From NCBI RefSeq assembly GCF_014805825.1, contig NZ_CP061941.1, positions 3,472,001-3,536,000 on the forward strand: a stretch of 64,000 nucleotides of DNA, written 5' to 3'. Each line of letters starts with the position of its first letter. Position 1 is the stretch's first letter. The position numbers and the translations under genes are program-made. Positions 54,664 through 63,551 of this stretch are shown here, one piece after another. Source of the DNA: Marinomonas algicola. GTDB lineage: Bacteria > Pseudomonadota > Gammaproteobacteria > Pseudomonadales > Marinomonadaceae. The notes under the pieces were generated by a model. That model was not told the DNA's origin. It made no database searches and saw only the letters and a list, made by a program, of their open reading frames with translations.

Positions 54664-56147
54664 TGACGCCCATACTTGTCATCAAAACGAACGATATCGT
54701 CTTCTCCCAAGTACTCACCACTTTGGACTTCAATTACAATTAAATCTGTTTTTCCTGGATTTTCAAGACGGTGCTTATGTCCTGCGGAGATAAAAGTAGA
54801 CTCATTTGGACTGAGAAAAAACGCATTTTCATTATTAATGACTTTTGCACACCCCCCTACGACCACCCAGTGCTCACTTCGATGATGATGCATTTGTAAT
54901 GAGAGACTGCAACTAGGCTTAACGATAATACGCTTAATCTTAAAACTCTCACCTTCTTCTAAAACAGTATAATTCCCCCACGGTCGATAGACTGTTTGGT
55001 GCGTGATATGAGTATCTCGACCTTGTTTATCAAGCTCTAATACTATTTTCTTTACATCCTGCTCAGCACTTTTATGGGCAACTAATACCGCATCACCAGT
55101 ATTAACGATTATTAAATCATCAATACCTAGCGTAGCCGTTAGCTGCCCTGGACTATACACATTAGTATTACGAGTTTTGAGAGCAATCACATCTCCATAC
55201 AAATGATTACCTTCCGTATCTTGAGGCATCAAGTCACTTAACGCACTCCAAGAACCGATATCACTCCAGCCTATATCGCAGGGAACAACCGACACTTTGT
55301 TTGATTTTTCCAGCAAAGCATAATCAATTGATACGTCTTCAACTTTTGCGAACGCGTTAGAAGACAATTCAACTTGTGTTGTTGTCGCGTTTTCAGTAAT
55401 CGATGATTCTTTAAACGTCGATTTTATTTGTGACAATAAACTCGGTGAAACCGTCTCTACTTCTTGTAATAAAACACCAGCTGTGAAGCAAAAAATGCCT
55501 GCATTCCAATAATAATCGCCACTTTCAACATAAGATTGAGCAGTAGCTAAATTGGGGTTTTCCACAAAACGCTCTACTCGAAAGGCCGATGGTCCAGCAA
55601 CACATTCCGATTTAATGGATTCTTCTTTACTGGAATGAATGTACCCATAACCTGTTTCAGGGTATTCGGGGTGAATACCAAACGTCACTAATTGACCTTC
55701 CAAAGCAACATCATAAGCCAGCTTAACGGCTTCTGAAAAAGCGTTTTCGTTTGCAATTAAATGATCTGCAGGCATTACCAACATAACCACATCAGGGCCA
55801 TGTTTTAGAAACAGTTGATAGGCCGCAGCAACAACCGCAGGAGCGGTATTACGACCAAAAGGCTCTAGTAGATAATGCAGATTTAACGCATTACTGAGTA
55901 ATCCTTTTGATTGCATTTTGATGATTTCGTCCTTGGTATGAAAGTAAAGATCTCGATTAGTTACTATCATCAATTCATTCGCGCCAGACACCGAAAGTGA
56001 TCGTTTCAATGTTTTCGCCATCAGCGTATCCCCGTCAGGCAACGCAATAAAAGGCTTAGGATGCTGTTTACGAGATACAGGCCATAATCGACTGCCAACG
56101 CCACCAGATAAAATAACGGGCACCAAAGGTATTATTGAGTTATCCAT
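54660..56147 (-). CDS. manC: Mannose-1-phosphate guanylyltransferase / mannose-6-phosphate isomerase, copy 2
   Basis: This 495-residue type II enzyme makes GDP-mannose. It begins with VILSGGVGSRLWPVSRKQHP near 11-30 and FVENPNLATA near 191-200, and has the C-terminal cupin with YRPWGNYTVLEEGESF, KPSCSLSLQMHHHRSEHW and IEVQSGEYLGEDDIVRFDD. It is the first gene of the minus-strand operon that runs through GT4, wzm, wzt, double GT4, gmd and the broken reductase. It is clearly a different sequence from copy 1 at 17388, so it is not a recent duplicate. The promoter is probably in the 184 bases between it and trpG. Confidence 0.95.
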   Translation of the reverse strand: MDNSIIPLVPVILSGGVGSRLWPVSRKQHPKPFIALPDGDTLMAKTLKRSLSVSGANELMIVTNRDLYFHTKDEIIKMQSKGLLSNALNLHYLLEPFGRNTAPAVVAAAYQLFLKHGPDVVMLVMPADHLIANENAFSEAVKLAYDVALEGQLVTFGIHPEYPETGYGYIHSSKEESIKSECVAGPSAFRVERFVENPNLATAQSYVESGDYYWNAGIFCFTAGVLLQEVETVSPSLLSQIKSTFKESSITENATTTQVELSSNAFAKVEDVSIDYALLEKSNKVSVVPCDIGWSDIGSWSALSDLMPQDTEGNHLYGDVIALKTRNTNVYSPGQLTATLGIDDLIIVNTGDAVLVAHKSAEQDVKKIVLELDKQGRDTHITHQTVYRPWGNYTVLEEGESFKIKRIIVKPSCSLSLQMHHHRSEHWVVVGGCAKVINNENAFFLSPNESTFISAGHKHRLENPGKTDLIVIEVQSGEYLGEDDIVRFDDKYGRQ

Positions 56148-56331
56148 AATTCGACATTTAACCTAGTTATAACCTGATAGGAAACAAGTATCGACTTTAG
56201 TCACTACGATTTTATCGGCTATGGAACTCCCAACACATCGACGCGCAATAACATAAAGACAGATTAAAGCTAGCGATATTAACACATTTTAAAATAATGG
56301 CTTACAAAAAATTCGAACTTACTTTACGGTG

Positions 56332-56913
56332 TTACTTTCTCGCTAAAAAGTTTGCCAAGAGGGCATGCCCTGATTGAGTTAATATGGATTCCGGATGAAA
56401 TTGCACGCCTTCGACCTGTAAAGACGTATGTCGAAGCCCCATAATTTCATCCATATTTCCTGAGTCATCTTGTGTCCAAGCCGTAATTTCTAAACAATCT
56501 GGTAATGTCTGCTGATCAACCACTAAAGAATGATAACGTGTTGCAATATGGGGGTTCGGTAGACCGGTAAATACAGAGCGGCCATTATGATAAACCTGAG
56601 AGGTTTTCCCATGCATGACTTGTTTTGCCCGAATCACATTTCCACCAAACACTTGGCCAATACTTTGATGACCTAAACAGATACCTAAAATAGGAATTTT
56701 GCCAGCAAAATGTTGAATCGCGGCGAGTGAAATTCCGGCTTCATTTGGCGTGCAAGGCCCTGGAGAAATAACCAAATGCGTAGGAGCAAGTGCGCTTATT
56801 TCCTCGACTGTAATTTCATCATTTCGATAAATCACAACCTCTTTACCCAGCTCACGAAGATACTGAACCAGGTTATAGGTAAAAGAGTCATAATTGTCGA
56901 TCATCAGTAACAT
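56332..56913 (-). CDS. trpG: Anthranilate synthase / aminodeoxychorismate synthase glutamine amidotransferase subunit
   Basis: This 193-residue class I amidotransferase supplies ammonia from glutamine for anthranilate or aminodeoxychorismate synthesis. It starts LLMIDNYDSFTYNLVQYLRE, has the oxyanion loop VISPGPCTP, the nucleophile LGICLGHQSIGQVFG with Cys near 79, and the His-Glu pair in QFHPESILT near 170. The length is normal. It stands alone here, without trpE, trpD or pabB beside it, so trpG and pabA cannot be separated from the sequence; in many gammaproteobacteria one such gene serves both pathways. Confidence 0.93.
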   Translation of the reverse strand: MLLMIDNYDSFTYNLVQYLRELGKEVVIYRNDEITVEEISALAPTHLVISPGPCTPNEAGISLAAIQHFAGKIPILGICLGHQSIGQVFGGNVIRAKQVMHGKTSQVYHNGRSVFTGLPNPHIATRYHSLVVDQQTLPDCLEITAWTQDDSGNMDEIMGLRHTSLQVEGVQFHPESILTQSGHALLANFLARK

Positions 56914-57290
56914 GGAGCCATGGCCTTATTTCTAGTGTGAATTCTTTTATGAAGCAGGATCATACCTATAGATTTTACAAATAAAACTAAACTGCGTACT
57001 TTTTTTCATTTTTTAAGCAAAAAATCATTTTAAAACCAGTACACTTTCAAAGGTATTAACATACTTAATAATGACTCTATTTTATGATTGAGCTAAGAAG
57101 CCTATTCTAAAATGACTTATCGAAAGTGCCTAGTTAAACACAAACCGCTATACTGGTTTAAAATAATAAGAGGCATCAAATAAAACACTGAGGTTGAAAA
57201 AATCCGCCTCATGAGAGCGCTAAAGCCCGGTATAAGTACTGATTCGTCATTGAAAATCTCTAAAATGCCCCTATTTATCAAGATATTAGC

Positions 57291-57347
57291 GGGGTAAGGA
57301 ATGCTTTCCTACATGGCAAACTCCATGCTATTAGAGATTCTTATCCC
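57291..57347 (+). promoter_or_regulatory. Structured leader upstream of nhaP2 (possible ion-sensing riboswitch)
   Basis: GGGGTAAGGAA (57291-57301) pairs with TTCTTATCCC (57338-57347), and two small hairpins form inside, GGAA/TTCC and ATGG/CCAT. The compact form ends 26 bases before the nhaP2 ATG. The rest of the 460-base gap 56914-57373 holds no gene. Its shape and its place ahead of a cation antiporter recall the nhaA-type lithium/sodium leaders, but that match is from memory and unconfirmed. Confidence 0.45.
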
Positions 57348-57373
57348 ACTGTGTTTTTATTAAAGGACTTTGC

Positions 57374-59086
57374 ATGTTTGCCATTGATCATCAGATCTTA
57401 ATTGCCGCTGTACTCTTATTTGCCGGAGTCATTTCCAGTAAACTTTCCCCCCGTATTGGTTTGCCCGTATTGGTTATTTTCCTTGGGATCGGGATGTTAG
57501 CGGGGGAAGATGGTATTGGCCGAATTCAGTTTGATGATGTGCAAACCGCCCATGCATTAGGAACATTAGCCCTGGCGGTGATTCTCTTTGATGGCGGCCT
57601 GCAAACGTCTCTTTCTTCAATCAAGCTAGTATGGAAACCCGCTAGTGCATTAGCCACCATCGGCGTTGCCATTACCGCTGGTATTACCGGCACCGCCGCG
57701 GCGTATATTCTAGATCTCCCATTGCTTATTGGCTTTTTGCTTGGCGCCATCGTTGGCTCAACAGATGCCGCCGCAGTCTTCACTATTTTGCGCGGGGCCG
57801 GCATTCATTTAAGTCCTCGCTTGAAATCCACTCTGGAAATTGAAAGTGCGTCCAACGACCCAATGGCGATTTTCCTCACTATTGGTATTTTACAGATCAT
57901 CACTATGGATAATGCCCCTAGTTTTGAACTGGCATTGCTTTTTGTCCAGCAAATGGGGATAGGTAGCCTAGTGGGCCTGGCCATTGGCTATCCAGCATTA
58001 AAGCTAATTAATAAGATCACCTTACAAGCACCAGGGCTGTATCCGGTTATGGTGGCCGCATGTGGCTTGCTGTCTTTCGGTGTGGCCGCCACATTAGGAG
58101 GCAGCGGTTTCTTAGCCATCTTTATTTCTGGGGTGATTATTGGCAATGGCCGCTTTGTGTATCAACGCGCCACTTTCCTATTTCACGACGGCCTCGCGTG
58201 GCTCTGCCAAATCAGTATGTTTGTTATGCTCGGATTACTCGTTACTCCGTCTTCACTGATTCATGTCTGGAAAGAAGGGTTATTAATAGCGTTAGTCTTG
58301 GTATTTGTTGCTAGGCCGCTTGCCGTTGCACCTCTGCTTTCTCTTTTTGGTTTTAATAAACGAGAGATAGGTTTGGTTGCTTGGGTTGGCTTACGTGGCT
58401 CAGTGCCTATTATTTTGGCCATCTTCCCTTTGTTGTTTGGACTTCCTGAGGCCCCGCTTCTTTTTAATGTCGTATTTTTCGTGGTGCTAATTTCAGCCAC
58501 GTTACAAGGCTCAACACTGCCTTGGATGGCAAGAAAATTAGGCTTAATTGAAGCGCCACCCGCCACGCCTTCAGTTACTTTAGAAATGGCCGCTCTAGCC
58601 GAGGTGGATGCTGACATAGTGAGATATACCCTAGGAGAAAACTCAAAAGTATCCAATTTGACTGTTTTTCAGCTGGCACTTCCCGAAGGCGCCGTTGTCG
58701 CCATGATCGTTAGGCAAGACGATGTATTTCCACCAAGGGGTTCAACAAAACTGCTGCCTGAAGACCATTTATTTATCGTGCTTAAGCCTGGATTACGTGA
58801 TTATGTCGATTGCATCTTTTCTACTATCGAGCCAAATCTTGCAACAGACTTGCCTAACGGCACCTTATTTTTAAAAGGTTCTTCTACTCTTGAAGATATC
58901 GCTAGAGCCTATGGGATTCGAATTGGCGCAGTTGATAACAGCAAACTTTCTGCTTTTCTAAAACAAGAGATGCCCGTCTTAGAAGTGGGTCGTCAATACA
59001 AAGCAAAAGAGGGTGTTTTCACTATTACCTCTCTGCAAGGCTTAGAGATAGGAACCGTTAGCTTTACAAGATTAGAGCAAAATTAA
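57374..59086 (+). CDS. nhaP2: Potassium/proton antiporter of the CPA1 family (NhaP2/CvrA-like)
   Basis: NhaP2 exchanges cytoplasmic potassium (or sodium) for protons and protects against acid or salt stress. The 570-residue protein has about 12 membrane segments in residues 5-385, including LGIGMLAGEDGIGRIQFDD, LAVILFDGGLQTSLSSIKL, GSTDAAAVFTILRGAG and the ion-site ESASNDPMAIFLT. A TrkA-C regulatory domain (about 405-485) and a CorC/HlyC-type domain follow, as in family members. ATG 57374 has AAAGGA seven bases upstream. A structured leader precedes it. Confidence 0.93.
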   Translation: MFAIDHQILIAAVLLFAGVISSKLSPRIGLPVLVIFLGIGMLAGEDGIGRIQFDDVQTAHALGTLALAVILFDGGLQTSLSSIKLVWKPASALATIGVAITAGITGTAAAYILDLPLLIGFLLGAIVGSTDAAAVFTILRGAGIHLSPRLKSTLEIESASNDPMAIFLTIGILQIITMDNAPSFELALLFVQQMGIGSLVGLAIGYPALKLINKITLQAPGLYPVMVAACGLLSFGVAATLGGSGFLAIFISGVIIGNGRFVYQRATFLFHDGLAWLCQISMFVMLGLLVTPSSLIHVWKEGLLIALVLVFVARPLAVAPLLSLFGFNKREIGLVAWVGLRGSVPIILAIFPLLFGLPEAPLLFNVVFFVVLISATLQGSTLPWMARKLGLIEAPPATPSVTLEMAALAEVDADIVRYTLGENSKVSNLTVFQLALPEGAVVAMIVRQDDVFPPRGSTKLLPEDHLFIVLKPGLRDYVDCIFSTIEPNLATDLPNGTLFLKGSSTLEDIARAYGIRIGAVDNSKLSAFLKQEMPVLEVGRQYKAKEGVFTITSLQGLEIGTVSFTRLEQN

Positions 59087-59343
59087 CCGTTTCTTCCCCC
59101 TCTTAGCCTTTGGTCGATATGAATTTCTCCCCCATGATATTTGAAGGAGTAGGAGGCGCTCACAACCCGAGAGTCATTTGTATCACTCATAATTAGCTCG
59201 ACACAGCTGTAGGTTATCAGTAAATCTATATTTAAGTGAATTACGTTTCTAAAGACATCCAATAACCGTAGACTTTTATTTAGAAGAATTTCATTATGCA
59301 GACCTAATTTTGTCACTTCATTTTCATAAGGTATCGGTAACAT
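59083..59343 (-). CDS. Hypothetical 86-residue protein
   Basis: An ATG at 59343 opens 86 codons that end within the last four bases of nhaP2, in the opposite direction. The product is rather hydrophilic with a short hydrophobic middle (NIDLLITYSCVELIM) and a basic glycine-rich end (GGEIHIDQRLRGGRNG). I do not recognise it. A GAGAGACG segment 12-19 bases ahead is a weak ribosome site. It could be a genuine small gene or chance coding in the gap before mgtE. Confidence 0.35.
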   Translation of the reverse strand: MLPIPYENEVTKLGLHNEILLNKSLRLLDVFRNVIHLNIDLLITYSCVELIMSDTNDSRVVSASYSFKYHGGEIHIDQRLRGGRNG

Positions 59344-59432
59344 AGTGACGTCGTCTCTCGACAAAAAACAGGTTCAGTCGCTTCGATAAAGTGATAATAT
59401 TTCTTTTAATACAATATCTTATTTAGGCGTTC

Positions 59433-59500
59433 AGGTTGCACTGACGACTCTCGTCATAATAACCTGTAGAGAAGAGATGCGGAGCAAAGCGTTTTTATTA
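59433..59500 (+). promoter_or_regulatory. Possible structured leader of mgtE
   Basis: AGGTT (59433-59437) pairs with AACCT (59461-59465), enclosing a perfect hairpin GACGA-CTC-TCGTC (59443-59455). A weaker ATGC/GCGT pairing followed by TTTTT lies at about 59477-59495. It precedes the mgtE ATG at 59524. It may be a regulatory element; no known magnesium riboswitch consensus is recognised. Confidence 0.3.
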
Positions 59501-59523
59501 TAAACAAATGAGGAGCACACACC

Positions 59524-60855
59524 ATGCAAAATAATGTTGCCGAATTGGTCGATACCCTCATTGTAGAAGACCTATCTGAAAAAGACATTAACCGAGCCTT
59601 ATCTGATTTAGAGCCGGAAGAGGTTGCGCTTGCTTTAGAGTCCTTACCACTTGACCAACGGATGCAAGTTTGGGACACCATCAAAGAGGAGGAGCGTCTC
59701 GATATTTTTGTTGAGTTACGAGGAGAGGCCCGAGCTCTGATTTTAAGAGAGCTTGATGAAGAGAGAATTGATTTACTCTTTAAAGACATGGAAGCCGAAG
59801 ACCTCCTTGAAATTGACGACTCTCTGCCTGATCGATTGGTTGATATTGCGCTAAAGCGCATGAACAAGAAACAACAAGAATACTATCAACAAGCCAACAC
59901 CTATGATGATGATGAGGTGGGTCACTGGATTAACCACGATATTTTAATTGCGTCACAGAACATCAAGGTCTCCGAAGCGTTACGCTTACTCAAAAAAGAA
60001 GTATCAGAATACAGTGATGTTATCTATTTAGTGAACCGAACAGGTCGGTGGGTCGGTTGCGTGAAATTCCACAGCTTAATTGCTGCGCAGCCCCACGTAC
60101 CAATTTCAGAGCTAATGATAGAGGATTACCCTTCGCTTCTTGCCGCCACAGATGTCGTAAAAAGTGCGGACGCCGTTGAACGCTCTGGGCATATTGCTCT
60201 GCCTGTACTGGATGATAATCAGACCTTACTTGGGCGCTTTGACATTGGTTCGGCGATGGAGATTTTACGAGAAACGTCTGAAGGTCAGTTAATGTCTACA
60301 GCTGGTTTGAACGAAGAGTCTGACCTTTTTGCCCCTGTAAAACGCAGTGCTCGAACTCGTGGTTTATGGCTCGGTATCAATTTATTAACGGCTTTCTTGG
60401 CGTCTGCTTTCATCGGTATTTTTGAGGCCACATTACAACAAGTAGTCGCACTTGCTGTTCTTATGCCTGTTGTGGCGTCTATGGGAGGTATCGCCGGAAG
60501 CCAGACATTAACGCTTATTGTACGTGGTCTCGCCTTAGGTCAAATAACCCGTAGCAACTTATTTTCATTGTTAGACAAAGAGTTACGTGTTGGTGGTTTA
60601 AATGGATTTGTTTGGGCTATTGTCATTGGTATCATTTCCGCTTGGTGGTTTGAAAGTTTTGCCCTAGGATGCGTCATCGGGATGGCGATTGTTGTGAATA
60701 TTATTATGGCGGCACTGTCAGGTGTGCTGATTCCGGTACTATTAGACAAGCTCAAATTAGACCCTGCTTTGTCTGGTTCCGTGATACTTACCACCGTCAC
60801 TGATATTGTTGGTTTTGTTGCCTTCCTAGGCTTAGGAACCTTGTTTTTAATCTAA
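59524..60855 (+). CDS. mgtE: Magnesium transporter MgtE
   Basis: MgtE is a gated magnesium channel of the inner membrane. The 443-residue protein has an acidic N-domain (about 1-130, with DLEPEEVALALESLPLDQRM), two CBS domains (about 135-250) that sense magnesium, and five membrane segments in about 285-443. In these, PVVASMGGIAGSQTLTLIVR and LIPVLLDKLKLDPALSGSVI contain the conserved pore region. GAGGAGC lies about ten bases ahead of the ATG. It is followed by the MscS-type gene after 32 bases, so they may share a transcript. Confidence 0.94.
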   Translation: MQNNVAELVDTLIVEDLSEKDINRALSDLEPEEVALALESLPLDQRMQVWDTIKEEERLDIFVELRGEARALILRELDEERIDLLFKDMEAEDLLEIDDSLPDRLVDIALKRMNKKQQEYYQQANTYDDDEVGHWINHDILIASQNIKVSEALRLLKKEVSEYSDVIYLVNRTGRWVGCVKFHSLIAAQPHVPISELMIEDYPSLLAATDVVKSADAVERSGHIALPVLDDNQTLLGRFDIGSAMEILRETSEGQLMSTAGLNEESDLFAPVKRSARTRGLWLGINLLTAFLASAFIGIFEATLQQVVALAVLMPVVASMGGIAGSQTLTLIVRGLALGQITRSNLFSLLDKELRVGGLNGFVWAIVIGIISAWWFESFALGCVIGMAIVVNIIMAALSGVLIPVLLDKLKLDPALSGSVILTTVTDIVGFVAFLGLGTLFLI

Positions 60856-60887
60856 GATAAATCGCGTTAATTATTGAAGGTAATAAA

Positions 60888-62030
60888 ATGACTTGGGATA
60901 CCTTACAAGAACTGGTTGGTTTAGGGCAGAGTCAAGTAAACTGGATTACCAAAATCTTTTTTATTGTCTCTGTTACCCTAATTTTAAACTTTATCATTAA
61001 TCGATTATTTCTTCGTATCGACAAACAATTAGAACGCACTAAGACCTATTGGGACAACGCCATTCTGAATGCCGCGCATAAGCCTTTCACATCGGCCATT
61101 TGGCTCATTGGCTTTGCACTTGCGTTTGAGATTTCCGAAAAAGAATTAGCCCCACAGATGGTTACTGTCATTGATAACATCAGGCAAGTGGGTGTCATTG
61201 CTCTTATTACCTGGTTTATTACTCGTTTAGTTAAAAACAGCGAATACATTCTGGTTTCTCCAGAAAAAATGAAACAGCCAATGGATCTGACGACGGCATC
61301 AGCCATTAGTAAACTCTTGCGTGCTTCCATTGCAATCACCAGCTTATTGGTTATTTTACAGACTCTTGGCTACAGTGTTTCTGGCGTATTGGCGTTTGGT
61401 GGTGTTGGTGGTATTGCCGTGGGTTTTGCTGCAAAGGATCTATTAGCCAATTTTTTTGGCGGCTTAATGGTGTATTTGGATCGTCCATTTTCAGTAGGTG
61501 ATTGGGTACGCTCTCCAGACAAAGAAATTGAAGGTACTGTCGAGAATATTGGCTGGAGACAAACTCGCATTCGAACGTTTGATAAGCGCCCTCTTTATGT
61601 ACCTAACTCTACTTTTTCAGTGATTTCTGTTGAGAACCCATCTCGCATGACACATCGTCGTATATACGAAACCATTGGAATTCGTTATGACGACGCCAGT
61701 CACATCGCCAAAATTATTGAACACGTAAGAACCATGTTAGAAGAACATGATGAAATTGATGAGAAACAAACGCTGATTGTTAATTTCAATAAATTTGGCC
61801 CTTCGTCTCTGGACTTCTTTATTTACACCTTTACGAAAACCGTTAACTGGGTGCACTACCACAAGGTAAAACAAGATGTTTTATTACGTGTTATGAACAT
61901 CATTACTGATCATGGCGCTGAGATTGCTTACCCAACACAAACTTTGCATATAGCACAGCAAGAAGACATGCTGTTGTCACAAGAGAGCGAAACGAAAGCG
62001 AACGAAGAGGCATCGATTCATAAAGCTTAA
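60888..62030 (+). CDS. MscS-family mechanosensitive channel
   Basis: The 380-residue protein has four or five membrane segments before residue 200 (WITKIFFIVSVTLILNFII, LRASIAITSLLVILQTLGY and others). The pore-lining helix reads GVGGIAVGFAAKDLLANFFG, which is the glycine/alanine pattern of MscS TM3, followed by LDRPFSVGDWVRSPDKEIEG from the beta domain. It then has the vestibule domain to about 360. It is longer than E. coli MscS and resembles YnaI/YbdG-size members. It opens on osmotic downshift to release solutes. It follows mgtE by 32 bases. Confidence 0.92.
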   Translation: MTWDTLQELVGLGQSQVNWITKIFFIVSVTLILNFIINRLFLRIDKQLERTKTYWDNAILNAAHKPFTSAIWLIGFALAFEISEKELAPQMVTVIDNIRQVGVIALITWFITRLVKNSEYILVSPEKMKQPMDLTTASAISKLLRASIAITSLLVILQTLGYSVSGVLAFGGVGGIAVGFAAKDLLANFFGGLMVYLDRPFSVGDWVRSPDKEIEGTVENIGWRQTRIRTFDKRPLYVPNSTFSVISVENPSRMTHRRIYETIGIRYDDASHIAKIIEHVRTMLEEHDEIDEKQTLIVNFNKFGPSSLDFFIYTFTKTVNWVHYHKVKQDVLLRVMNIITDHGAEIAYPTQTLHIAQQEDMLLSQESETKANEEASIHKA

Positions 62031-62073
62031 TAGCGACAAATGACTATCACGATTGCGGCGATTCAATGCAAAA

Positions 62074-62104
62074 GCACCGTACCACAAACGCAGTAACACG
62101 GTGC
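62074..62104. terminator. Candidate hairpin between convergent MscS-type and gph genes
   Basis: GCACCGT (62074-62080) pairs with ACGGTGC (62098-62104) over seven bases. There is no obvious T-run on either side, so it may be a weak terminator only. Confidence 0.35.
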
Positions 62105-62131
62105 CGATCAAATGGTTAAGGAGGGTCTGGT

Positions 62132-62812
62132 TTAAATGAGTAGCTCAGTCAAATCATCTGCAACCAGATCAGCGCCCAAGGAGAGCAAATCAATTCCTTG
62201 ATTATAGCCATAGGTTAGCAACATGCTTTTGAAACCTGCTGCCGTTGCCGCCCTGTGATCGGTAATGGAATCGCCTATCATAAGACAGTTTTTAGGGTCG
62301 GCCTCAACCGTTTCACAACAATGCAATAATGGCATAGGTGAAGGTTTCTTTTCTTCTAAGGTATCACCACCAAGCTGCCAAGAAAAATACTCACTGATTG
62401 CAAAGTGCTCTAATATTGGCTGGACAAATACACTGGGTTTGTTCGTGACCAGAGCCATTGGGATGCCTGCACGTTTAAAGGCTTTTAACAGTTGCACCAC
62501 ATTAGGGTATAACGTGGTTTTTTCTGTTAAGTGGTCACGATAATACAATAAGAAATCTCGATAACAATTCTCGGCCAACTCGTTGGGAAGATCGGCCCAC
62601 TGCATAGCTTGCTCTATCAATTTTGCGGCACCAAATCCAACCCATGTACGCACTCGGTCTTCACCAGCCGGATTTGCCCCCGCTTGCAGCAAGGCGTGAT
62701 CGACCGCTTGAGCCAAGTCAGGCACACTGTCTATTAACGTTCCATCAAGGTCTAGACAGACAAGTTCAGGCCAATCGTCAAACCATTCATTTAGTTTATT
62801 CGGCACTCTCAT
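62132..62812 (-). CDS. gph: Phosphoglycolate phosphatase
   Basis: Gph is a haloacid-dehalogenase-type phosphatase that removes 2-phosphoglycolate formed in DNA repair. The 226-residue enzyme has the nucleophile motif CLDLDGTLIDSVPDLAQAVD with Asp near 21 and 23, ALVTNKPSVF (motif II), and KPSPMPLL with LMIGDSITDHRAATAAGF (motifs III and IV). The ATG overlaps the rpe stop by four bases, giving the usual rpe-gph pair of gammaproteobacteria. Confidence 0.94.
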   Translation of the reverse strand: MRVPNKLNEWFDDWPELVCLDLDGTLIDSVPDLAQAVDHALLQAGANPAGEDRVRTWVGFGAAKLIEQAMQWADLPNELAENCYRDFLLYYRDHLTEKTTLYPNVVQLLKAFKRAGIPMALVTNKPSVFVQPILEHFAISEYFSWQLGGDTLEEKKPSPMPLLHCCETVEADPKNCLMIGDSITDHRAATAAGFKSMLLTYGYNQGIDLLSLGADLVADDLTELLI

Positions 62813-63483
62813 GCGCGCACCGTTTTTAAAGAGGATCGCATGGAATCGATGGCCTGTTTGTAATCTGGCTTACCAAAAATTGCTGATCCAGCGACAAAGG
62901 TATCGGCTCCTGCCGCAGCGATCTCAGCTATATTGTCTTGCGTTACACCACCATCAACCTCTAGACGAATGTTGTAACCACTTGCGTCAATCAATGCTCT
63001 CGCTTCTTTTAGTTTTTCCAAGGTTTCTGGAATAAACTTTTGACCACCAAACCCTGGGTTAACCGACATCAACATGACAATGTCTAGCTTATCCATAACA
63101 TGTTTCATATGATGCAGAGGCGTTGCAGGATTAAACACTAGACCGGCTTTACAGCCAGCGTCGCGTATTAATTGCAATGAGCGGTCGATGTGTTCAGACG
63201 CTTCAGGGTGAAAGGTAATATAACTTGCTCCTGCAGCCAAAAAGTCCGTTATCATGCTATCAACTGGCTTTACCATAAGATGAACATCGATCTCTGCGGT
63301 TACCCCATGCTTACGAAGCGCTTTACAGACCATAGGTCCAATCGTTAAATTGGGTACGTAATGATTATCCATTACATCAAAATGAATAATGTCCGCCCCT
63401 GCGGCTAATACTTGGTCAACTTCGTCACCAAGTCGAGCAAAATCGGCGGCCAAAATAGAAGGCGCGATAAAAAAATCGTTCAT
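62809..63483 (-). CDS. rpe: Ribulose-phosphate 3-epimerase
   Basis: Rpe interconverts ribulose-5-phosphate and xylulose-5-phosphate in the pentose phosphate pathway. The 224-residue TIM barrel shows IAPSILAADFARLGDEVDQV, the metal-site IHFDVMDNHYVPNLTIGP, HLMVKPVDSMI, VMLMSVNPGFGGQKFIP and EVDGGVTQDNI, all standard. It lies directly ahead of gph, overlapping by four bases. The start at 63483 gives a normal N-terminus. Confidence 0.96.
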   Translation of the reverse strand: MNDFFIAPSILAADFARLGDEVDQVLAAGADIIHFDVMDNHYVPNLTIGPMVCKALRKHGVTAEIDVHLMVKPVDSMITDFLAAGASYITFHPEASEHIDRSLQLIRDAGCKAGLVFNPATPLHHMKHVMDKLDIVMLMSVNPGFGGQKFIPETLEKLKEARALIDASGYNIRLEVDGGVTQDNIAEIAAAGADTFVAGSAIFGKPDYKQAIDSMRSSLKTVRA

Positions 63484-63551
63484 AGTAAACTCCGTGATCA
63501 GATTGGGCTAAAATTATCCATATTCTAACAAGGCAAGTAAGATAAGTATTT

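Noticed and set aside
59454..59867. A 137-codon Ser/Arg-rich frame antisense to mgtE
   Set aside because: It is the shadow of the acidic MgtE N-domain, and the sense gene has strong motifs.
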